This document shows positions 23,314-31,838 of a stretch of 64,000 bases of DNA, piece by piece. The translations under genes were made by a program, and so were the position numbers. The notes below the pieces were generated by a model. That model worked only from the letters and a program-made list of their open reading frames with translations, had not been told where the DNA came from and searched no databases. Every line of letters starts with the position of its first letter. The stretch's first letter is position 1. Where the stretch lies: assembly GCA_029260515.1 (NCBI GenBank), contig JAJDDC010000060.1:124001-188000 (forward strand). The letters are read 5' to 3'. The stretch is from Phycisphaerales bacterium (GTDB lineage: Bacteria > Planctomycetota > Phycisphaerae > Phycisphaerales > UBA1924).

Positions 23314-26300
23314 ATGCAGACCTATCTCCGAGCCCTTCTCACCGCCGGCCTGTTCGTCGGCGCCGCCAACGCCCAGGTCACCGTCATGATGAGCCAGGAC
23401 GCCTCGTCCGGGGTCGGCAACGCCGACAGCATCATCAGCAGCACCCGGGCGACCAGCGAGTTCGGGCGTTGGACGGCCTTCGCGTCCGCCGCCTCCGACC
23501 TCGTCGCCGGCGACTCCAACAACGCCTGGGACGTCTTCGTCCGCGACCGTGCTGGCGGCGCCACCGTCCGTGTCAGTGTCTCCTCCTCGGGCGCCCAGGC
23601 CATCGGCGACTCGGGGTGGGGCGGTGTCGCGGGGACGTCCCTCGGCGGCGTCGCGATCTCGCCCCTCGGGCGGTATGTCGTCTTCCCCTCGCGGGCTTCG
23701 GGCCTCGTGACGGGCGCGTCAAATGTCTTCAGCGACATCTACGTGCACGACCGCGACGCCGACGCCGACGGCGTCTACGACGAGCCCGCCGCGGTGAGCA
23801 CCGCTCGGGTCTCGGTCTCCACGACCGGGGGCGATCCGAACGGGAACAGCTTCCAGCCCTCCATCAGCGATAACGGCGTGGTCGTCTTCGCCTCCGACGC
23901 CTCCAACCTCGTGCCCGCCGACGCGAACAACACGACCGACGTATTCGCCTGGTCTGGCGCCGCCATCAGCCGCATCAGCCTCGACACTTCAGGCGCCGAC
24001 CCCGACGGCCCGAGCAACACCCCGCTCATCGCCGCCGGCGGCGAGTACGTCGTCTTCTCCAGCGACGCGACCGACCTGATCACGAGCGACACGAACACCG
24101 CGACCGATGTCTTCGCGCTGGGCCTGACAAGCGGGGCGTTGATCAGACTGAGCGAGCGGGAGGACGGGACGCAGGCGAGCGGCCCGAGCCGGGCGACCTC
24201 CATCTCCCACGCGGGCGACCTTGTCGTCTTCGAGTCCGCGTCGTGCAATCTGATCGACTCGTGCTCCACAGACACGAATGGCGTCACGGACGTCTACCTC
24301 GTGGACCGCGACTCGGACGGCGATTTCGTGCTCGACGAACCCGGCGACCGCGTGTTCACGCTCGTGAGTGTGACGAACGCCGGAGCACCCGCCAACGGCG
24401 CGAGCTTCGGCGGCTCGATCAACGCGTACGCGGGTCTGCAGCCCATCCTGGCGATCAGCACGCCGATCCCGACCGTCGTCGCCTTCCGCAGCGCCGCGAC
24501 CAACCTCACCGCCGCCGCAGATCCGGACGGCACGCTGCAGAACTTCTTCCAGCGTGACGTGATCCAGCAGACAACGACCCACGTCGGGACGCTCCCGGGC
24601 GGGGGGCGTGCCCTCGCGACGGGCGCGATCGCCAGCGAGGTCTCCGTCTCCACCGAGGGCGGGATGATCGCCTTCACCGACTTTGGCGCCGCGCCGCGCC
24701 AGGCCTACTTGTTCGACGGCCAGGTCCTCGACACCGACGCCGACAGCCTGCTCGATTCCTGGGAGATCGCCGGTATCGACGCCAACGCCGACGGCACGAC
24801 CGATCTTGCGCCGCTGGGGACCAGCCCGTGGATGCAGGACGTGATCATCGAGGTGGACGCGATGCAGGGGCGCCTGCCTTCGCCCCGCACCCTGCAGCTC
24901 ATCCAATCCATGTTCGGCCAGACCGATGCGCGCAGTGTCCGTCTGACGCTCATCATCGACGAGACCAACATCCCGCCGCAGACGTGGAGCGCCGACATCA
25001 ACCCGATCACATGGCCCACCGAGTTCACGCCATTCAAGAACGCCTGGTTCGGCTCCGCCGCGGAGCGAGCCAGCCCCAACTGGCCCAATATCCGCCAGGC
25101 GAAACTCTGGGCCCACCGGTACTGCGTGTTCGCGGACCAGAACGTCTCGAACACGATCGCAGGCATGGCCGAGATGCCGGGCAACGACATGTTCCTGACG
25201 CTCGGCGGCATCTGGTCGTGGTGGGGCGCCAACCCGGCCGTGCAGATCGGCGTGTTCATGCACGAGCTCGGGCACACGCTCAACCTGAACCACGGCGGCG
25301 GACCCGGCATCACGAACGCGGCGCAGCGTGCCATCGAGTACAAGCCCAACTACCCCTCCGTCGTAAACCCGACATGGACCACGCCGCAGACCGGGTACGC
25401 GTCCAGCTGGTTCGGGAACCTGACCGAGAGCACCAACTCCGCGCCCAGCTCGCTACCCCCGATCTTCATCGACGAGTCGCAGCTCTTCGAGGCCGAGGGC
25501 ATCGGCGGGTACTCCGGGTTCGTGGTCCCCGTCGGGCCGCCCCCGATGCGCCTCGTGAACCAGACCGGTGGCGTGGACTGGGACCGTGACGGCGCCTGCT
25601 GCCTGCCGTTCCCGGGTGTCTCGGCGGACACAAACTTCCTCGCCCCGGGCATGGGCGGACCCTCCCCCAACCAGCCCCTCTTCAGCCACAACGACTACGC
25701 CAATATCCAGGTCCAGATCGGCCGCACCGGGTCATTCGCGTCCAGCGCCCACGGCACATCGCTCCCCTCCGACGAGTACACCTACCAGGACTTCCAGACC
25801 CTCGAGTCCGTAGGAGACTGGGACGACAAGCTCGACAACTACGCGCTCGGCGAGCCCCTGTACGCCATCGGCGGCTGGGAGACCTGGTGCGACGGCGGGC
25901 AGGACGCGCTCGTCTCCGACGAGTTCGCGCTCAGCCCTCCCAACTCGATCAAGATCTTCTTCGATGGGTCGGGCGAACTCGGCTCCGACATCGTCAAACG
26001 CTTCGAGGAGGACTCGGGGCGCCTGGTCCTGTCCACCAGCGTGTATGTCCCGTCCACTGCGACCGGGGAGGCGTACGTCGTCGGTCTCAACCGGTACTGC
26101 GAGGACGGGCACAACTGGTCGCTCCAGGTCGAGTTCAACGCGACCGAGGGCGTCGTCCGCGACTTCGACGGCGCCGTCCTCCCGCTCGCGTACGACCGCT
26201 GGGCAGAGTTCTGGGTCGAGATCGATCTCGACGCGGACCTGTACTCGATGTTCTACGACGGCATCCCGCTCGCCGAGGGTCTCGTCTGGTCGCAGCACGT

Positions 26301-26601
26301 CAGCGGCTCGTTCGGTGACCCGGGCCTGCCGCGCCTCCGGGCGCTCAACTTGTACGCCGAGGACATCACGGAGATGTACTTCGACAACCTGTACCTGGCG
26401 CGCCCGGACCGCCACCCGCCGGAGGTCTGCGCCGCGGACCTGGCCGAACCCGTGGGCCAGCTCGATTTCTCCGACGTGATCGCGTTCCTCACGGCGTACG
26501 CCGCGATGGAGCCACAGGCGGACCTGGCCGAGCCGTTCGGGGTATTCGACTTCTCCGATGTGATCGAGTTTCTCACGGTGTTCGGGTCGGGGTGCCCGTA
26601 G
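23314..26601 (+). CDS. Secreted PD40-repeat metalloprotease-like protein with C-terminal GC-type dockerin
   Basis: A 1,095-aa exported protein. The ATG at 23314 follows AAGGAG by 6 nt and gives a signal peptide (MQTYLRALLTAGLFVGAANA); an earlier in-frame ATG at 23242 is not supported. About 30-470 carries TolB/PD40-like repeats ('GRWTAFASAASDLVAGD', 'GEYVVFSSDATDLITSD'). An Asp-rich calcium-type segment follows ('DTDADSLLDSWE'). The zinc site HELGHTLNLNH (H650, E651, H654, H660) is a metzincin-like HExxHxxxxxH. A concanavalin-like domain lies at about 860-1030. The last ~55 residues are a duplicated dockerin ('CAADLAEPVGQLDFSDV'...'FDFSDVIEFLTVFGSGC'). It is probably a cell-surface or extracellular endopeptidase; the substrate is unknown. 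A strong terminator follows. Confidence 0.82.
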   Translation: MQTYLRALLTAGLFVGAANAQVTVMMSQDASSGVGNADSIISSTRATSEFGRWTAFASAASDLVAGDSNNAWDVFVRDRAGGATVRVSVSSSGAQAIGDSGWGGVAGTSLGGVAISPLGRYVVFPSRASGLVTGASNVFSDIYVHDRDADADGVYDEPAAVSTARVSVSTTGGDPNGNSFQPSISDNGVVVFASDASNLVPADANNTTDVFAWSGAAISRISLDTSGADPDGPSNTPLIAAGGEYVVFSSDATDLITSDTNTATDVFALGLTSGALIRLSEREDGTQASGPSRATSISHAGDLVVFESASCNLIDSCSTDTNGVTDVYLVDRDSDGDFVLDEPGDRVFTLVSVTNAGAPANGASFGGSINAYAGLQPILAISTPIPTVVAFRSAATNLTAAADPDGTLQNFFQRDVIQQTTTHVGTLPGGGRALATGAIASEVSVSTEGGMIAFTDFGAAPRQAYLFDGQVLDTDADSLLDSWEIAGIDANADGTTDLAPLGTSPWMQDVIIEVDAMQGRLPSPRTLQLIQSMFGQTDARSVRLTLIIDETNIPPQTWSADINPITWPTEFTPFKNAWFGSAAERASPNWPNIRQAKLWAHRYCVFADQNVSNTIAGMAEMPGNDMFLTLGGIWSWWGANPAVQIGVFMHELGHTLNLNHGGGPGITNAAQRAIEYKPNYPSVVNPTWTTPQTGYASSWFGNLTESTNSAPSSLPPIFIDESQLFEAEGIGGYSGFVVPVGPPPMRLVNQTGGVDWDRDGACCLPFPGVSADTNFLAPGMGGPSPNQPLFSHNDYANIQVQIGRTGSFASSAHGTSLPSDEYTYQDFQTLESVGDWDDKLDNYALGEPLYAIGGWETWCDGGQDALVSDEFALSPPNSIKIFFDGSGELGSDIVKRFEEDSGRLVLSTSVYVPSTATGEAYVVGLNRYCEDGHNWSLQVEFNATEGVVRDFDGAVLPLAYDRWAEFWVEIDLDADLYSMFYDGIPLAEGLVWSQHVSGSFGDPGLPRLRALNLYAEDITEMYFDNLYLARPDRHPPEVCAADLAEPVGQLDFSDVIAFLTAYAAMEPQADLAEPFGVFDFSDVIEFLTVFGSGCP

Positions 26602-26638
26602 GTGCACACCACGCTCCAGCGCACACGAACCGCCTCCA

Positions 26639-26680
26639 CGCGGGGCCGGCCGGGGGGGGCCGGCCCCGCGGGGGCTTTTT
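26639..26680 (+). terminator. Strong intrinsic terminator
   Basis: CGCGGGGCCGGCC (26639-26651) pairs perfectly with GGCCGGCCCCGCG (26658-26670) around a six-G loop, and TTTTT follows at 26676-26680. It ends the metalloprotease transcript 38 bp after its stop codon. Confidence 0.85.
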
Positions 26681-26810
26681 GGTGTGGCCACAGAGTCACC
26701 CGCCGGACGGGACCGCGCACAGACGCCGTGACACATCGAGTGTTGGGCCGCGAGGGAGGAGCATCGACACACTCGGGAAGAAGCAATCGGGGCGTGAGTC
26801 CGCGTTGCGG

Positions 26811-26816
26811 TAAGAT
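26811..26816 (+). promoter_or_regulatory. Possible -10 of the sigma factor operon
   Basis: TAAGAT lies 22 nt before the chosen ATG of the sigma gene. No good -35 is present at 17 bp. It could be a housekeeping or an autoregulated promoter. Confidence 0.3.
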
Positions 26817-26838
26817 TGCGCAGACCCGAGACGCTTCG

Positions 26839-27432
26839 ATGCTGGAGAAGACCACAACCGCAATGCTTCAGGGCCTGACGGACCCGGACAACGACATTGT
26901 CTGGAGGGAGTTTGACGCCAGGTACCGCCCTGTGATCGAGCGGTTCGTTCGCCGCATGGGTCTTCCAGAGGCCGACGCGTCCGACGTGACACAGGACACT
27001 CTGCTCAAGTTTCTCCGCGCCTACCGGGCCGGGAGTTACGACCGCGAGCGCGGGCGACTGAGCTCATGGATCATCAAGATCGCACGGAACTGCGCGTGCG
27101 ATATGCTCCGCGCCCGGGCCGCCCGGGGAGAGCGGCGCGGAGCGTCGGCGTACGCCGTGATCCCGGGCGAGAACCAGCTGGAAATCATCTGGCGCGAGGA
27201 GTGCCGCGACGCGCTGCTCGAGGCAGCCCTCGCCAGGCTCCGGTCCGAGACCCGAACCGAGGAGCAGACGATCCGGATCTTCGAGATGCTGACGGCCGAG
27301 GGGTTGCCCGCGCAGCGGGTCGCGCAGGAGACCGGCGTGACACTCAACGACGTCTACCTCGCCAAGCACCGATGTCTCAAGCGACTGCGATCGATCGTGG
27401 CGGACATGTCCATCGCGTACGAGCTGGAGTGA
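26839..27432 (+). CDS. ECF-type RNA polymerase sigma factor
   Basis: A 197-residue sigma-70 family factor. Region 2 is present ('RFVRRMGLPEADASDVTQDTLLKFLRAY', 'GRLSSWIIKIARNCACDMLRAR'), and region 4 ends with the helix-turn-helix 'GLPAQRVAQETGVTLNDVYLAKHRCLKRLR'. I chose the ATG at 26839 because homologous planctomycete factors begin shortly before 'L.DPD....W..F...Y'; the upstream open frame runs through the terminator and is low-complexity. The kinase gene starts 3 bp after the stop, so the two should be translationally coupled. Planctomycetes are known for ECF sigma factors paired with Ser/Thr kinases in place of classical anti-sigma factors. Confidence 0.88.
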   Translation: MLEKTTTAMLQGLTDPDNDIVWREFDARYRPVIERFVRRMGLPEADASDVTQDTLLKFLRAYRAGSYDRERGRLSSWIIKIARNCACDMLRARAARGERRGASAYAVIPGENQLEIIWREECRDALLEAALARLRSETRTEEQTIRIFEMLTAEGLPAQRVAQETGVTLNDVYLAKHRCLKRLRSIVADMSIAYELE

Positions 27433-27435
27433 GCG

Positions 27436-29655
27436 ATGAGGGCCACACGCGAGACGACGCAAAACTGCCCGGGGCTCGACCGGATCGAGCTGTTCGTGAC
27501 CCACGGCGCGACGGACGGCGATCTACAAGAGCACATCGAGTCGTGCCCGTCGTGCACCGAGCAGGCCGCGATGGTCCGCGAGAACAACGAGATGTTCACG
27601 GACGTCGTGCGTCTGAACGAACGCCGCCCGCGCGCCAGCGAGACCTCTCCCGAGCCACCACCCGATCTCGCGGGGCACGGGTACGAGATTGTGGAGACCA
27701 TCAGCGCCGGCGGCCAGGGCGTCGTGTACCGCGCCGTGCAGACCGCCACGCGCCGCCAGGTCGCGATCAAGATGCTCCACCGCAGCGCCCTGGCAAGCGA
27801 GCGCCGACGCAGGCGGTTCGAGGGCGAGATCGAGATGGTCGCCGCACTCCGGCACCCGAACATCGTCACGGTCTACGACAGCGGAGCCGTAGAGGACGGG
27901 CGCCATTTCCTCGTCATGGAACTTATCAACGGTGTTTCTCTGAGCGACTCGACACTCCGCGAGCGGGCCGGCGGCGTACGGGGTGTCGTCGCGCTGCTCG
28001 CGAAGGTGGCCGACGCCGTCAGCGCCGCACACCAGCGGGGCATCATCCACCGAGACCTCAAGCCGTCGAACGTCCTGCTCGACGGCGACGGTGAGCCGCA
28101 CGTGGTCGATTTCGGCGTCGCGAAGGCCACCGGCGCCCGCGCGGTGCTCGAGGCGACGCAGAGCGGCGAGTTCATCGGGACCATCGCCTGGGCCGCCCCC
28201 GAGCAGGTCTCGGGCGATCCGGCACAGATCGACACTCGCACGGACGTGTACGCCCTCGGCCTGCTGCTCTATGCAAGCCTCACCGGGCGCCGTCCGTATC
28301 CGTGCGATGGCTCCGTCACCGACGTGATCCACGCGATCACAGACGGGGAGCCACGCCGCCCATCAACGATCAACCCGAGGGTGGACGGCGAGCTCGAGAC
28401 GATCGTGCTCAAGTCGCTCGCGAAGAACCCAGACCGACGCTACCAATCCGCCGGGGCATTGCTCGAAGACCTGCGCCACTACCTCGCGGGCGAGCCAATC
28501 GACGCGAAACGGGACAGCGCCATCTACGTGCTCCGCAAAACGCTCCGCCAGCACCTCATCCCGACGTCGTTCTCCGCTGTCATCCTCCTGCTGATCGTGG
28601 GCTCGGCAATCGGGGCGATGATGCTGTACCGCGACGCCCGCCTCGAGGCCGAGAAGGCGAACACAATCCGCGTCTTCCTCGAAGACACGTTCGCCTCCGT
28701 GGAGCCCGCGGCGGGCGGACACGACGTGACACTCCGCGAGACGCTCGACGAGGCCGTGCACTGGGTCGACGTCGCGCTCAGCGGGCGCCCCGAGATCGCC
28801 GCCTCGGTGCGCATGACCATCGGCAACAGCTACCGGGCGCTCGGGCTGTACGACGACGCCGAACGCCAGCTCGAAATGGCGCTGCGGACCTACCGACGCC
28901 GACTGGGCCACCACCACCCCGACGTCGCCTCCGCACTCAACGCCATGGGCCTGCTCAGGACCGACCAGGGGCGACACGCAGACGCCGAACGCCTGCTCCG
29001 CGAGTCGCTGGACATCCGCAAAGCCGCGTTCGGCGACGAACACCTCGTCGTCTCATCGAGCCTCATGAACCTCGGGCGACTCAAGCAGACGACGGGCGAA
29101 CTGGACGAGGCGGAGAACCTGTACAACCAGACGCTCGCGATCCGCTCGCGTGCGCACGGCCAGAGCCACCCGGACAGCGCTATTTGCCTCTACCGCCTGG
29201 CCGAGATCCAGGAGCAGCGCGCCGACCTCCGCGCAGCCGCCCGCACGCACCGCCGCGTGCTCGACGCGCGGCGCGAGCACCTCCACCCCGGCCACCCCGA
29301 CCTGGCCCGCTCGCAGCTCGCGCTGGGTTCGCTCCTGCTCAGATTAGGCGAGGCGGAAGAGGCCGAACGGGTGCTGCACGAGGGCGGCGGATCGTCGGAG
29401 AGCTTCGGCTGGCGCCGCCTCGAAGTCGAGAGCCTCCGGGGGGCGTGTCTCGCTGCGCTCGGCCGCAACGCAGAGGCCGAGACCGTGCTCCTCGCATGCT
29501 ACAAGAGCCTCCGCGAGGCCCGCTCGCCGGCGAACGAGGCGACCGCCGAGACAGCGAGTCGTCTCGCGGATTTGTACGACGCGTTAGGGCGGGCAGAGGA
29601 CGCCGCGGCGTGGCGCTCGCTCGCGCCGGATCAGGGATCACACGCCGCCCCCTAG
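27436..29655 (+). CDS. Ser/Thr protein kinase with N-terminal ZAS-like zinc motif, one TM helix and TPR tail
   Basis: A 739-residue Hanks-type kinase. The N-terminal ~70 residues contain H33-x3-C37-x2-C40 (HIESCPSC), the spacing of zinc-binding anti-sigma domains. The kinase domain runs about 77-345: the glycine loop 'ISAGGQGVVYRA', VAIK lysine 'RRQVAIKML', catalytic loop 'IIHRDLKPSNVLL', metal-binding DFG in 'VVDFGVAK' and 'GTIAWAAPEQ'. One TM helix follows (about 378-398, 'SAVILLLIVGSAIGAMML'). The C-terminal ~330 residues are TPR repeats in the periplasm ('AERLLRESLDIRKAAFGDEH'). Gene order suggests it controls the adjacent sigma factor by zinc-domain binding, phosphorylation, or both, in response to a signal at the TPR domain; that is inference. 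It ends just before the convergent tRNA gene. Confidence 0.9.
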   Translation: MRATRETTQNCPGLDRIELFVTHGATDGDLQEHIESCPSCTEQAAMVRENNEMFTDVVRLNERRPRASETSPEPPPDLAGHGYEIVETISAGGQGVVYRAVQTATRRQVAIKMLHRSALASERRRRRFEGEIEMVAALRHPNIVTVYDSGAVEDGRHFLVMELINGVSLSDSTLRERAGGVRGVVALLAKVADAVSAAHQRGIIHRDLKPSNVLLDGDGEPHVVDFGVAKATGARAVLEATQSGEFIGTIAWAAPEQVSGDPAQIDTRTDVYALGLLLYASLTGRRPYPCDGSVTDVIHAITDGEPRRPSTINPRVDGELETIVLKSLAKNPDRRYQSAGALLEDLRHYLAGEPIDAKRDSAIYVLRKTLRQHLIPTSFSAVILLLIVGSAIGAMMLYRDARLEAEKANTIRVFLEDTFASVEPAAGGHDVTLRETLDEAVHWVDVALSGRPEIAASVRMTIGNSYRALGLYDDAERQLEMALRTYRRRLGHHHPDVASALNAMGLLRTDQGRHADAERLLRESLDIRKAAFGDEHLVVSSSLMNLGRLKQTTGELDEAENLYNQTLAIRSRAHGQSHPDSAICLYRLAEIQEQRADLRAAARTHRRVLDARREHLHPGHPDLARSQLALGSLLLRLGEAEEAERVLHEGGGSSESFGWRRLEVESLRGACLAALGRNAEAETVLLACYKSLREARSPANEATAETASRLADLYDALGRAEDAAAWRSLAPDQGSHAAP

Positions 29656-29711
29656 CCGCCTCTCGAACGACGAACGCCGCAAGCCTCGGAGCCTGCGGCG
29701 TATACGCCAAG

Positions 29712-29784
29712 TGGAGCGGAGGGGAGTCGAACCCCTGACCTCATCATTGCGAACGATGCGCTCTACCAACTGAGCTACCGCCCC
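29712..29784 (-). tRNA. tRNA-Ala (anticodon CGC)
   Basis: The reverse complement folds as a complete 73-nt cloverleaf: acceptor GGGGCGG/CCGCTCC, D arm GCTC...GAGC, anticodon stem CATCG/TGATG with loop TTCGCAA, and T arm AGGGG-TTCGACT-CCCCT. Positions 34-36 read CGC, decoding GCG. The third acceptor pair is G3:U70, the identity element for alanyl-tRNA synthetase. The discriminator base is A, and CCA is not encoded. Confidence 0.97.
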
Positions 29785-29908
29785 ATGCGGCCGCAAGTGT
29801 AGACCCCGCCGCCAACCCCTTCCGTTCTCGCGACCCCCGATCCGGCCTCCCGCCGCGCGTCCAGGCCCCGCCGCCCCGACGTTTCCCCGCTCCCCAGCCC
29901 GGCTGGAC

Positions 29909-29930
29909 TATTGCGAATCCATTTGCAATA
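29909..29930 (+). promoter_or_regulatory. Fur/Zur-family operator before the zinc ABC operon
   Basis: A 22-bp near-perfect palindrome has arms TATTGCGAAT and ATTTGCAATA around CC; 9 of 10 arm positions match. It is an AT-rich island in very GC-rich DNA, 26 bp before the GTG of the binding-protein gene. The TTGCNAAT/ATTNGCAA form resembles Fur-family boxes, so a zinc-dependent repressor (Zur) is the best guess from the regulated operon. Confidence 0.75.
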
Positions 29931-29956
29931 CTCTGGCGACCTTCGGAGGACCCCGC

Positions 29957-30934
29957 GTGCGCCGATCACTGCCCGCTTCCCTCGTCCTGGCCCTCTCAGC
30001 CGCCATCTCCGCAGCCCTCGCCCCCGCCTGCAGCAGAGGCGATGCGATTCCCTCGACCGAATCCTCGCCCAGCGTGGTCGTCACGATCGCCCCCCTCGCG
30101 GGGCTCGTCGAGCCAATGCTGGGCAAGGGCGAGCGCATCGGTATCGTCATCCCCCCCGGCCGGACCATCCACGCCTACGAGCCCCGCGCCGCCGACCGGG
30201 CGATGCTCGAACGCGCCGATCTCGTCGTCTGCGTAGGCCTCGGGCTCGAGGGCCCGCTCGATCCAATCCTCGGCTCCATCGAACGCCGCGGCAAACTCAT
30301 CCGCTTCGCCGACGTCGCGGGCATCGCCCAGGGCGAACCAGACGAGCACGACCACGCCTCGCACGCCGATGACGCCCACGAGCACCACGACAACGCCGTC
30401 GATCCGCACCTCTGGCTCGACCCGTTGTTGTGCGTCAAACTCATCGACGCCGTGTACGAGCAACTCGCCAAGCGGGCGCCGTCGGATACTGAACGCGACC
30501 GCCTCGCCACCGCACGCCGCGACCTGCACACCCTGTGCGCTCAGATCGCGTCGGAGTACGCCGCCGCCCTCGCCCCCTACCGCGGCGCCTCGCTCGTCAC
30601 CCACCACGCCGCGTGGTCACGTCTGCTGGACCCGCACGGCATCGAGGTCGCGGCGGTCATCCGCCCCATCGAGGGCGCCGAGCCCACGCCCGGCGAGCTG
30701 GCCGCATCGCGTCGAGCGATCGAACGCGAGGGCGCTGTCGGCGTCATCGTCGAGCCCCAGTTCGACGCCGCATGGCCCCGGCGCATCGCCGAAGATTCCG
30801 GCGTGCCCATCGGCGTACTCGACCCCATCGGCGACGGCGGCTGGTCCGCGATGATGCGCACAAACCTCGCCGAACTCGTCCGCATCCTCGCGGCGGCCGC
30901 CGAGCGATCTTCCACCCCGACCCCCCAGCCGTAG
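29957..30934 (+). CDS. znuA: Metal (zinc-type) ABC transporter substrate-binding protein
   Basis: A 325-residue exported protein of the ZnuA/TroA cluster 9 family, which captures metal outside the inner membrane and delivers it to the permease. It has a signal peptide (about 1-25, ending 'ALAPAC', possibly a lipoprotein Cys). Conserved features include 'VVVTIAPLAGLVEPML', a ligand His in 'PPGRTIHAYEP', 'VDPHLWLDP' and 'THHAAW'. Between the first two ligands lies a His/Asp-rich loop (about 134-152, 'HDHASHADDAHEHHDN'), a hallmark of zinc rather than manganese binders. The start is GTG, with CGGAGGA 6 nt before it. The ATPase gene starts 10 bp after the stop. The operator upstream predicts repression under zinc sufficiency. 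Confidence 0.88.
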   Translation: MRRSLPASLVLALSAAISAALAPACSRGDAIPSTESSPSVVVTIAPLAGLVEPMLGKGERIGIVIPPGRTIHAYEPRAADRAMLERADLVVCVGLGLEGPLDPILGSIERRGKLIRFADVAGIAQGEPDEHDHASHADDAHEHHDNAVDPHLWLDPLLCVKLIDAVYEQLAKRAPSDTERDRLATARRDLHTLCAQIASEYAAALAPYRGASLVTHHAAWSRLLDPHGIEVAAVIRPIEGAEPTPGELAASRRAIEREGAVGVIVEPQFDAAWPRRIAEDSGVPIGVLDPIGDGGWSAMMRTNLAELVRILAAAAERSSTPTPQP

Positions 30935-30944
30935 ACTGCGCGCC

Positions 30945-31838
30945 ATGCCCGAGACGCCCCAACCGCCCGCCCTCGAGTTCCACGGCGTGGGCTACACCTA
31001 CCCGGGCGCCGCCATCGCCGGCGCCCAGAGCGCCGAGGCGATCCGCGGCGTCACACTCGACGTCCGCGTCGGCGAACGCGTCGGAATCCTCGGGCCCAAC
31101 GGCGGGGGCAAGTCCACGCTCCTCAAAATCGCCCTGGGCCTGCTCGACGGCTACGACGGCGAGGTCCGCGTCTTCGGCCGCTCCCCCGCCCAGGCCCGGC
31201 GCGACGGCTTGGTCGGCTACGTTCCCCAGCGCGTCGAGGCCGAGCTCGGTTTCCCCGTCAGCGCCCGCCAGGTCGTGCAAATGGCCGCGACGGTCGGCGT
31301 CCCCGCCTGGCGACCATCGGGCGCCGGCGTGCGCGCGCGGGTGGACGAATGCTTGGAGATGGTCGGCGCCGCCGACTTCGCCTCGCGCGCCATCGGCAAG
31401 CTCTCAGGCGGCCAGCTCCAGCGCGTCATGATCGCCCGCGCCCTCGCCCGCGAGCCACGGATGCTGATGCTCGACGAGCCGACCGTCGGCATCGACGCGG
31501 CGGGCCAGGAACGCTTCGCCTCCCTCGTCGAGCGTCTCAATAAGGGTCTGGGCCTGACGATCGTCGTTGTGTCGCACGACCTGCGCACGATCGCGACTTC
31601 CTGCGACCGCGTCGCGTGCCTCCGGCGCACGCTCCACTACCACGACGCCCCGGGCGGCCTGACGCCCGCGGTGCTCGCCGAGGTCTTTAGCCACGACATC
31701 GAGGCGGTCTTCGGCGAGGTCCACATCGACGCGCACGCCGCCGCGGACTGCGACGATCCCTCCCACCAGCATCATCACGGGCATCACCACCACGATCACG
31801 ACGACAACGACCACGAGTGCGGCGGGGGACACCCCTGA
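30945..31838 (+). CDS. znuC: Metal ABC transporter ATP-binding protein with His-rich C-terminus
   Basis: A 297-aa ABC ATPase that powers metal import. The Walker A is GPNGGGKST, the signature is LSGGQLQRVMIARAL, the Walker B is MLMLDEPTVGID, and the switch His is in 'VVVSHDL'. The last ~25 residues form an unusual His/Asp cluster ('HQHHHGHHHHDHDDNDHE') beyond the normal end of the family. This tail could bind zinc in the cytoplasm and sense or buffer the imported metal, but that is inference. The stop overlaps the permease start by one base (TGATG). Confidence 0.9.
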   Translation: MPETPQPPALEFHGVGYTYPGAAIAGAQSAEAIRGVTLDVRVGERVGILGPNGGGKSTLLKIALGLLDGYDGEVRVFGRSPAQARRDGLVGYVPQRVEAELGFPVSARQVVQMAATVGVPAWRPSGAGVRARVDECLEMVGAADFASRAIGKLSGGQLQRVMIARALAREPRMLMLDEPTVGIDAAGQERFASLVERLNKGLGLTIVVVSHDLRTIATSCDRVACLRRTLHYHDAPGGLTPAVLAEVFSHDIEAVFGEVHIDAHAAADCDDPSHQHHHGHHHHDHDDNDHECGGGHP

